Source: JADLHS01 sp036274115 (GTDB lineage Bacteria; Verrucomicrobiota; Verrucomicrobiia; Limisphaerales; JADLHS01). Taken from it: a stretch of DNA of 64,000 nucleotides. The stretch is taken from positions 1-64,000 of the forward strand of contig DASUGI010000263.1 of assembly GCA_036274115.1 (NCBI GenBank), written 5' to 3'. Position numbers and translations under genes: made by a program. Numbering within the stretch: the first letter of the stretch is position 1; the number at the start of each line of letters is the position of its first letter. This document shows positions 16,480 to 25,000 of the stretch, piece by piece. The notes beneath the pieces are model-generated. The model searched no databases. It had not been told where the DNA came from and saw nothing but the letters and a program-made list of their open reading frames with translations.

Positions 16480-18051
16480 ATGCTTGAACGAAAAAAGGCT
16501 GTGCCGAGTCTGCTGCCACCCGCGCCGCGCGACCTCACGCGATGGCAAAAGGCCCAGGCACAACTTCTGAGCGGACAATTTGCCCCGGCGTTAAGCCATT
16601 ATCGCGAACTGGCATCGCGCTACCCGGCGATCGCTCAGTTGTGGTTCGAGTTGGGGAATGCCGCTCTGGGAGAACTCGATTTTGAGGAGGCGAATCGGGC
16701 GTATCAGCGCGCACGGGAACTCGCTTCTGATAACGCGGCCTTGCTTGGGATGATTGGCCATCAGTACCTCGCCCTCCGGCATCCGGACGCCGCCCGGGCT
16801 TGTTTTGAACGCGCTGTCGCGGCCGACCCTAATCTCGTGGATGCACGTATCAATCTCGCGGTCTGGTTCGAGAAAGAGCGTCGGCTCGACGACGCCTGGG
16901 AATGTGTTGAGGCCTGTCGCGCGAAGCATCCTCAGGATGATCAGGTCCGCTATTTCCGCGCCTTTTTGTTGCATCGAAAGAAAAAGGATGTCGAAGCAGA
17001 AACCGAGTTGCGTGATCTGATCAAGCGGGGACCGCAGTATCCCTATGTGAAGTATGCCAGCCGGCATTTGCTGGGAGCCGTGCTGGACCAACTCGGCCAG
17101 TATGAAGAGGCCCTGCGCTGGCTGTGTGAAGCCAAGGCGCAGGTGCGGACCATCACTGACACCTCTTTGCTCGAGCGTGGATACGATGAAGGGAATCGGC
17201 GCCGTTGCGAGTTGCTGGCGGAGCTGACGCCGGAAACGATTCGTCGATGGCGCGCGGAAGGGCCAGCCACCCAGGAGCGTTTTCAGTTTGCCTTTTTGGG
17301 GGGCCACCCTCGCAGCGGCACCACCTTGTTGGAACAGATTATCGATGCGCACCCGGAGGCATTGGGGTTCGACGAACCGGGAGCTTTCATTCAGGAGATT
17401 TGCAACCGCATTGCTCCGCCGCAAGGCCAGGCCATGCCGTTGCGCAAACTCGACGCACTTGCGGCCGCGCAACGGGCCGACCTGCGCCGGCGGTATGTGA
17501 AAAGTCTTTGGCGCGAAGTTTCCGGTGAACCCGCAGCCCGCGTGCTGTTGGACAAGAATCCTTCGCCCACGGTGTCGCTCCCCGTCTGGTTGCGCGTGTT
17601 TCCCGAGCTGAAAGTCATCATCGCATTGCGTGACCCGCGCGACGTGATCATCAGCTGTTTCTTTCAAAATCTCATGCTCAACTTAACCAACGTGAACTTT
17701 CTTAGTTTGGAACGCACCGCCAGGCATTATGCCGATTTGATGGACGTGTGGCTGCGGATGCGAGAACTCGGAGGATTTGACTGGCTGGAAACGCGTTATG
17801 AGGACGTGGTCGCGAACCTTGACGTGGAGGGCAGGCGTGTCACCGAATTCCTGGGATTAAAATGGCATCCCGATCAGGCGCGTTATCACGAAACGGCACG
17901 GCACAAGGTGCTTAATGCTCCGACGTACCACGATGTAACGCAGCCCGTTTACCAGCGGGCCGTGGGCCGGTGGGAACGCTACGCGTCCGCGCTGGAGCCG
18001 CTTCAGGAAAAACTGGCTCCTTATTGTCGCGCCTTCGGTTACGCGACCTGA
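16480..18051 (+). CDS. TPR-sulfotransferase fusion protein
   Basis: 523 residues from the ATG at 16480 (a TTG at 16441 would add 13). The N-terminal half holds about five tetratricopeptide units (LLSGQFAPALSHYRELASRYP, FEEANRAYQRARELASDNAA, PDAARACFERAVAADPN). The C-terminal half is a PAPS-dependent sulfotransferase: the 5'-phosphosulfate loop GGHPRSGTTLLEQIIDAHP at about residue 283, the 3'-phosphate segment VIIALRDPRDVIISCFFQN, and TRYEDVVANL. Such fusions resemble bacterial relatives of tyrosylprotein sulfotransferases; the TPR part probably holds the acceptor. No signal peptide, so it should act in the cytosol. It stands alone, followed by a 316-bp gap. Confidence 0.88.
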   Translation: MLERKKAVPSLLPPAPRDLTRWQKAQAQLLSGQFAPALSHYRELASRYPAIAQLWFELGNAALGELDFEEANRAYQRARELASDNAALLGMIGHQYLALRHPDAARACFERAVAADPNLVDARINLAVWFEKERRLDDAWECVEACRAKHPQDDQVRYFRAFLLHRKKKDVEAETELRDLIKRGPQYPYVKYASRHLLGAVLDQLGQYEEALRWLCEAKAQVRTITDTSLLERGYDEGNRRRCELLAELTPETIRRWRAEGPATQERFQFAFLGGHPRSGTTLLEQIIDAHPEALGFDEPGAFIQEICNRIAPPQGQAMPLRKLDALAAAQRADLRRRYVKSLWREVSGEPAARVLLDKNPSPTVSLPVWLRVFPELKVIIALRDPRDVIISCFFQNLMLNLTNVNFLSLERTARHYADLMDVWLRMRELGGFDWLETRYEDVVANLDVEGRRVTEFLGLKWHPDQARYHETARHKVLNAPTYHDVTQPVYQRAVGRWERYASALEPLQEKLAPYCRAFGYAT

Positions 18052-18367
18052 CGCGCCTAAGAATTCTCCTCGCTTCGTTCGCCCGGGTTTCCCCCCTTTT
18101 GTGGGATAGCGCTCCCTAGAGTGAACGCTAGAGTGGCACATCGCCAATCCCGCGAAAACACTTGCGCGTGGTTTGGCAGTAACAACGAGTGCAACGCGGT
18201 TCACACAAAAAAAGCCAACTCGGCGGTTATTTCGTGGCAACGGTGAAGGCGGCGGAAGCCTTTGGCCGTAGTGTCAAACCTGCCAGCTGCTTTCCGAAAG
18301 GCGATTCAAGCCCGAGAGGAGTTGATCAGAATTTCCATCGGCTTTGCACTCAAAACCAAAACCCAAA
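18052..18367. other. Gap between the sulfotransferase and the LamG/Ig protein
   Basis: 316 bp without a gene I can support. It contains two direct copies of CTAGAGTG at 18116-18123 and 18128-18135, 12 bases apart from start to start, which could be a regulator site for the gene starting at 18368. No clear sigma-70 boxes, terminator or RNA gene were found. Confidence 0.4.
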
Positions 18368-21300
18368 ATGAAAAGAAACCTCCTATTCCCCGGGGCACGA
18401 AAAGCTCTGCTGGCAGTTCCCGCTGCCGCCATGATGCTTGGTGCCGCGAGTCACGGCGCCGAGATCGGCATCAACTTCCAGGATAACTGGGGCGGGACGC
18501 CTTATGCCCCGCTCAACGATGCCGCCGGTGCTTTCGGCATCCCGCTGGCCAACTGGTACAACGCACCCACGGTCTTCAACTCCGGACCGGGCGCGGGCGT
18601 TGGCACGAATGGAACCTTCGCCGTGCCCGGCGGCGGAGATCTCAACGTGGCCTGGGCGTGCCAAAACACGTGGAGTCTCACGGCAGACATCCCGACGTTT
18701 GGGGATGACCAGGTTATTTACGGCTACCTGGATGACCCCGCAGGGGGATACACGGTAACGCTTCGCGGCCTGCGTGCGTTTGCGTCCAGTTTCACCATTA
18801 CGACGATTGCTTCGACGGATGGTGGATCGGAATTCATGCCTGTCACCGTGTTCTCTAAAACAGAGACCAACACGGTTGAATACCTTAACAACTACGCGCC
18901 GAGCTTTGCGAGCGGCCTGGCGGGCACGAGCACGGTCAGCACGGTCTTCGCCACCTTGAATGGCAATGACTCCGTTACCATTCGCGGCTTGAGCAAGACG
19001 AACTCTCAAATCCGCTCGACTCTCGCGGGCATTCTCATCAGTTACACGGCGGGCGGAAACAATCCCCCCTTGATCGAGAGCAATCCACAGACACCGCCCG
19101 GAATACTATTCCCCGGCAGCTCTTTCATTTTGAACTCCACTGCATCTGGCTCGCCCACGTTAGCCTATCAATGGCGGAAGGGTGGTAACAACATTCCCGG
19201 TGCAACCTTCGCCTCTTACACCAACACCAGCGCAGTAGTGGGTGACACGGGCGACTACGATGTTGTTGTCACGAACAGTTTTGGTTCGGTGACCAGCGCC
19301 GTTGCCGTGGTAACAATCCAAAACGTTACCGCGCCCGTAATCACGCAAGCCCCGCTCTCACAAAGCCTCTATCAGGGTTATCCCGCGGCGTTCACCGTTG
19401 TAGCGACCGGCGGACAGCTCACGTATCAATGGAAATCCAACAACGTCGCGATCCCGGGTGCAACGAGTGCGACTTTCACCATCCCGAGCGTTACGAGCAG
19501 TTCTGCCGCGACGTACACCGTTGAGGTGAACAATCCCGTCGGACCATTGGCCTCTGCGTCCGCCACACTCACCGTCAAGGTGCCGACGAGTGCTTACGAG
19601 GCGGTGGTGGCGGGCACCAAACCCGACTTCTGGCTGCGCTACAGCGAAACAGGCCCGGTGTTGCAGGAAACGGCGGCTAACTCCGGCAGCCTGGGCGCGT
19701 CGGGCACCGGACTTTACATCGGCGCTGCTACTCGCTTGCAACCCGGCGCGTTGGCGGGCGACAGCTCGACGGCCGTCAGCTTTTCGGGTGGACGGGTGAG
19801 TGTTCCCTATTCTGCGGAGCTGAATCCGGCAGCGTTCACAATTGAAGCCTGGCTTAAACCCAACGCGGTCAATGCTCCTGGAACATTAACCTGTCCGTTG
19901 TCGTCCGTGCACATTGCCGACCCGCGCTCGGGCTGGCTGATTTACCAAAGCGACACGGGTTGGAACTTCCGCACCTACGATCAAAACGGCACGGCTACCG
20001 CGATCAGCATTACCGGAGGTCCGGCCCCCGTCGTGGGTGAATGGTATCATGTGGTCGCAACGTGGGATGGCAGTTTTGGGAAGGTATATGTAAATGGCGT
20101 TCCCATGGCGACGAATGAGGTCGCTGCCGCCTACGTGCCGAACCCCGACAATGCCTTCTCGGTCGGTGCGCGGAATGATGGTGCGTTCGTCTGGAACGGC
20201 ACGGCGGATGAAGTGGCGCTCTACGACACCGCCCTCTCGGACGCCCAGATTCTGGCTCACTATGAAAATGGAACGAACGCATCGCGAGTCATGCCATACG
20301 CGGGCTTGATTGCTGCGGACGAAGCCGTTGAGTACCTCCGCCTCAACGACGCTGTGAATCTCTCGCCGGCGACCAACTCGGGAACTCTTGGTACCGCCTG
20401 GACGGGCAGTTACCGCGACGCTGGAAACACTGTCGGCAGCCCCGCCATCTCGAAGGGTCAACCTGGTCCACAGCCCCCGACTTATCCCGGCCTGGAAAGC
20501 ACCAACACCTCCGTCACGATGCAGAACGGTCTCGCGACTACGGCACCGTTTGGTATCACGTTGAACAACGTGACGATGACTTGCTGGATCAAGCGGGAGG
20601 CGGACTTCAGCACCGACGATTTGAGCTGGCTCACATGGTTGGGCTCATCACAATCGGGCGGTTTCCACCTGAACGAGGCGTCCTCTCAACCCACGCCGGG
20701 CGAACTTCGCTATCACTGGGATGGCTCGCAATGGAGTTGGGCTTCTGGATTGATCGTGCCGGAAAATGTCTGGACCTTCTGCGCGATGGTGCTGACGCCG
20801 ACCAACGTGACGATGTACATGTCCGAGAACGGCATTTTGAAGCAAGCGAGCCGCGATGCAGCGCATTCGCCGCACACGCTCAATCTGGCGCCCGGTTTCG
20901 GCGGCGGACAACAGGAACGTTTAAGCCGTAACTACATTGGGCAGATGGACGAATCCACCGTGCACTTCCGTGCGCTTAGCCAGAGTGAAATCACCACAAT
21001 GTTCCTGGTCGGCACGGGTGCGCCCTTCGAGGTGGACATCGTTCCCGGCGGATTCATTGAGGATTCCAAGCCGGTCGGCACGCCGCACAATGGTGCGAAT
21101 TATCAGGCCACCTGGCTGGAATCGAGCACGGACGGCATTACCACGCGCAATGGCGTGGAGGTATTCTCCACGGCAAACCGCAGCCAGATCACGGTGCCGG
21201 CGGATGCTGACTTCAATTCCACGAGCGGCACGTTCACATTCTGGATGAAGGCCGACGCTCCGATTCCCGGACCGGGCAACGAAGGCGCAATGTTGGTTGA

Positions 21301-21862
21301 CCGCCGCACCACGGCGGGCACCGTCATCGTCCTCAATGATGCGGGCAACATCTTTGTGCAGTGCTCCGGCGGTGCGAATAGCTTCGCCGCGGGCTACTTG
21401 CCGGATAGTCTCTGGCATCACGTCGCCGTCACCTACGATCAGTCTGCCTCCGGCAGCATCGAGATCTTCGTGGACGGTGTTTCTCAGGGCGCTCAGCCGA
21501 ACACCGCTGCCTGGAGTTGGCCGGCGACGCAGCCGATCGAATTGGGACGTTCCCATGATGGTTATTGGAAGCGTTACGATGGTCAGATGGACGACTTCCG
21601 CATCTACAATCGCATCCTGACCCAGACGGAGATCGCGTCCATCGTCGCCAGCGACGCACTGGTGGACAACGCGGCGCTCAAGCTGCGGTTCAACTTCGGC
21701 ACCGCCGGAATCGGCAACTCAGTTACGTGGCCCTTTGGCACGCTCCTGAGTTCGCCTTCCGTCGGCCCGGACGCGATTTGGACTCCGGTACCCGGCGCAG
21801 TGCCTCCGGCCTATCCGTTCCTGCCGACGGAGCCTGCCAGATTCTTCCGAGCGACGCCATGA
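18368..21862 (+). CDS. Large exported LamG/Ig-domain protein
   Basis: 1164 residues from the ATG at 18368 (MKRNLLFPGARKALLAVPAAAMMLGAASHG is a signal peptide; split here as MKRNLLFPGARKALL then AVPAAAMMLGAASHGAE). After a beta domain of about 180 residues (IGINFQDNWGGTPYAP) come two Ig-like domains (LAYQWRKGGNNIPGA, then LTYQWKSNNVAIPGA) and three LamG/concanavalin-like domains (FTIEAWLKPNAV, VTMTCWIKREADF, FTFWMKADAPIPG), each with the usual WYHVVATWDG or WHHVAVTYDQ strand. The end, PTEPARFFRATP, matches a short tail shared by other exported proteins here. LamG domains bind sugars or proteins, so a surface adhesin or polymer-binding role is likely. It is followed by a strong terminator. Confidence 0.88.
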   Translation: MKRNLLFPGARKALLAVPAAAMMLGAASHGAEIGINFQDNWGGTPYAPLNDAAGAFGIPLANWYNAPTVFNSGPGAGVGTNGTFAVPGGGDLNVAWACQNTWSLTADIPTFGDDQVIYGYLDDPAGGYTVTLRGLRAFASSFTITTIASTDGGSEFMPVTVFSKTETNTVEYLNNYAPSFASGLAGTSTVSTVFATLNGNDSVTIRGLSKTNSQIRSTLAGILISYTAGGNNPPLIESNPQTPPGILFPGSSFILNSTASGSPTLAYQWRKGGNNIPGATFASYTNTSAVVGDTGDYDVVVTNSFGSVTSAVAVVTIQNVTAPVITQAPLSQSLYQGYPAAFTVVATGGQLTYQWKSNNVAIPGATSATFTIPSVTSSSAATYTVEVNNPVGPLASASATLTVKVPTSAYEAVVAGTKPDFWLRYSETGPVLQETAANSGSLGASGTGLYIGAATRLQPGALAGDSSTAVSFSGGRVSVPYSAELNPAAFTIEAWLKPNAVNAPGTLTCPLSSVHIADPRSGWLIYQSDTGWNFRTYDQNGTATAISITGGPAPVVGEWYHVVATWDGSFGKVYVNGVPMATNEVAAAYVPNPDNAFSVGARNDGAFVWNGTADEVALYDTALSDAQILAHYENGTNASRVMPYAGLIAADEAVEYLRLNDAVNLSPATNSGTLGTAWTGSYRDAGNTVGSPAISKGQPGPQPPTYPGLESTNTSVTMQNGLATTAPFGITLNNVTMTCWIKREADFSTDDLSWLTWLGSSQSGGFHLNEASSQPTPGELRYHWDGSQWSWASGLIVPENVWTFCAMVLTPTNVTMYMSENGILKQASRDAAHSPHTLNLAPGFGGGQQERLSRNYIGQMDESTVHFRALSQSEITTMFLVGTGAPFEVDIVPGGFIEDSKPVGTPHNGANYQATWLESSTDGITTRNGVEVFSTANRSQITVPADADFNSTSGTFTFWMKADAPIPGPGNEGAMLVDRRTTAGTVIVLNDAGNIFVQCSGGANSFAAGYLPDSLWHHVAVTYDQSASGSIEIFVDGVSQGAQPNTAAWSWPATQPIELGRSHDGYWKRYDGQMDDFRIYNRILTQTEIASIVASDALVDNAALKLRFNFGTAGIGNSVTWPFGTLLSSPSVGPDAIWTPVPGAVPPAYPFLPTEPARFFRATP

Positions 21863-21896
21863 GGTGGGGACGCGCGCGTTAGCGCAAATCACGCGA

Positions 21897-21926
21897 ACGG
21901 CCAGGGCGAAAGTCCTGGCCGTTTTT
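21897..21926 (+). terminator. Strong intrinsic terminator after the LamG/Ig gene
   Basis: Perfect nine-base stem ACGGCCAGG / CCTGGCCGT (21897-21905, 21914-21922) with loop GCGAAAGT and a TTTTT run at 21922-21926, 34 bp after the stop codon. Confidence 0.92.
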
Positions 21927-22068
21927 GCTTTCCACCTTGCCGCATTTTCTTTCCAGTCCACTTGTTGAACCAAAAGCCCCCCAAAACATGGGATTGGACC
22001 GGCTGATGAATTTGGCAAGACTTACCAGACCTACGAAATCGAAACCTCTTCTCACCACAACCCAAGCA

Positions 22069-25000
22069 ATGATGCAACGCCCTCCCTACCTTGCAGCGCT
22101 GGCGACTGTCGCCCTGTTAACCGGCGCAGCGACAGCAATTGCGCAGACTTTGCCGGCCAACCTGGTGCTCACAAACATCACCATCCAGGGCCAGCCGCGC
22201 TCCCTCGCGCTTTACAAACGGTCCGTGCGCGCGACGAATTTGTTTTATCTCACCTGGAGCGCCGGCACGGGTTATCAAACCAACACACCGCCGCAGGTCC
22301 GCACGTATCGCGGCACGGTCGTTGGCGCTTCGAACACGATTGTTTGCGCCACAATTAAACCGGGCGGGCTGTTGCAGGCGGACGGGTTCGACTATGAACA
22401 GGGCAAGAGTTACACCTGGCAAATCAACAACGTAAACGTCTCGAGCCAGTTGCCGCCGGGCACTTTCGGGTCTCCTCCAAACTTAGGCGCGGTGGCCGCC
22501 GAACCCTCAGAGGAGTCCGGCCACGCACTCAGGGACATCATGGATTCAATTGAACCACCAGGCGCTGACCCGGGTGCATTGTCCGAAAGCAATGTCGCAG
22601 CGCTTGCGCAGTTGCCGCGTTCCACCTACATGCCGCCGTCCGGTGGAATGAAGGTGATGGACCTCGGCATTGACCTCACGCACTACCGCTTCGTGAATTC
22701 GTTTGGCTCGAATCCCGACGCCGCGTTTGTTGACGTCGAACACGAGGTCAACATCTACGACCTGCTCATGGCGCGCGATGCGCTGGTCTCCATTCGCGAA
22801 AGCGTCTTCGTCATCCGGCAGGACATCTTTTATGTGCCGACCAGCGGCGGGCATCAGTTGAACCTGATTACGGCCGAGTGGAAAAGCGTGCCGCTCACGA
22901 ATCTGCCGTGGGCACAGGTTCACTCGTTCGCCACCGAACAGGGTTTGTTCGGCACGGGCGGCTACGCCTGGGGCAACGTGATTGGCAAGGACGAGTCGTC
23001 CGCAAATGTTGAAGCCCTTTATCACGAAGCCGGCCACAACTGGGATGTCGGCCATCTCGTTTATGGCCGTGATACCATGGGCGGTAATCGCCCGAACCAC
23101 GGTCCGTTCTGCATTGACCGCCTGCTGCGCAAACGCGACGAATCCATCACCGAAGGAGACATCACGTCCTTTCCCGGCACGTATCCCGATCGGTTGCCGC
23201 CCTACACTCACGTGGACTGCGCAAGCGTCCTGACGAATTCCTTCGTGAACATCAACGTGCTGACCAACGATTGGGACGGCAACGGTGATGCATTAACCGT
23301 AATTGTTTTCAGCACCAACACGCTGAAAGGCGGTGTGGTTTCCTGGGTGAACAATGGCACGCTGCGTTACACGCCGGCGCCGAATTACGTCGGCAAGGAT
23401 ATCTTTGCCTACACCGTTCAGGACAGCACGGGACTGAAAACGCGCGACATTGTCCACGTGGAGGTAATCAATCGCAACCTCGCGGTGTCGTACTCGTTTG
23501 AGGAAACGGACGGTAAACTGGCCACGGATTCCACCGGCAACGGTCACCCGGGCAAACTTCAGGGCGCGACGGATTTTGCCACCAGCACTGAGCCCGGCGT
23601 TAGCGGGCAGGCGCTGCGCGTGGACAGCGGCGGTGTGATTTGCGACAACAGCCCGCTGATGCCGGCTGACGCGCCCGTCAACAGCGATTACAACTACTGG
23701 CCGTTCGATGCCGAAACGATGTCGCGCGGGAACTTCTTCGATCCGATGGACGAAAGCTACACGGTCGCATTCTGGTTCAAAGCAGACGACGTCTCCACGA
23801 GCCGCAGTTTGTTGAAGAAGGAATGGCACACGGAAAACCACGTTGGCTTCAGCCTCACCATGAGCGGCAGCGGATTGACGGCGACGGTCCGGGAGTTCAA
23901 CGGCCTGAGCAACACCAAGACGCTCACGTGGTCCACCGCGCTGGCCGCGTCACGCTGGTATCACGTGGCGCTGCAATTTGATCGCACCGTCAATCAGGCG
24001 CGGCTCTTTGTGGACGGTGTGCAACGTGCCTCCGCCGCTCTCGACGCCGGGCGCTTCATTTTTCAGGGTCGCCAGCCGCTCTTACTCGGTGAAGGCGCGG
24101 GTGGCCAGGTGGCATTTGATGAGTTCCGTCTCTACACCAAGGCGCTGAGTCTCGCAGAAATTCAAGCGCTCTACGCGATTGGTCACATCGCTGCGAGCGG
24201 TCCGAGTCCGTCCGACGGCGAACGCGACGTCGCCTTGTCCCGGCAGCTCACCTGGGTCGCGGGCCGAGCAACGTATCAACACGACGTCTTTTTCGGCACC
24301 AACTTCGCCGCCGTGGCTGCGGCAACTACCAATTCGCCCGAATACGTGGCGCGTCGTACCGTGGCGAATTTCTCACCCGGCATTTTGCTGCCCGATACCA
24401 CATACTATTGGCGCGTTGACGAAATCCTCGGCGGCACAAATGTGGCAGCCGGGAGCGTGTGGAGTTTCATCACCGCGCCCGACTCCATCCATGGCGGCTT
24501 GAAACTGCAACTCACGCTCGATGCGCGTGACACGCTGGGAAACATCACCTACGACCGCGCCGGCCCGCCGTTCAACGATGGCACACTCAACAATGCTCCG
24601 ACGCCAACTGCTGGCCAGGTTGCCGAGGGACTGGCGTTCAACGGGGCGAACCAATACGTCGAAGTTCCGGCGCTCAGTTTGACGACGGACACCATTACGC
24701 TGCTCGCCTGGGTGCGTCGTGACGGAGTTGCCAACCTGAACGATTGGGCCGGCATCATTTTCCATCGTGGGGGTAGTGTCTCCGGCTTGAACGTCAGCAC
24801 GCTCAACCGACTGGGCTACCACTGGAACGATGCGGCCAACACCTATAACTTTAATTCGGGTCTCACGCTGCCCTCGGATCAATGGGTGTTGGCCGCGCTA
24901 ACCGTCGAAACGAACCGCGCCATTCTCTATCTGGGCACGACCAATGGTGTCTTGCTTTCCGCAACGAACAATGTCTCGCATAATTTATCCACGTTCGACA

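Noticed and set aside
21925..22068. Earlier start for the giant metalloprotease
   Set aside because: It would begin inside the terminator of the previous gene and bury the clear signal peptide at MMQRPPYLAAL.
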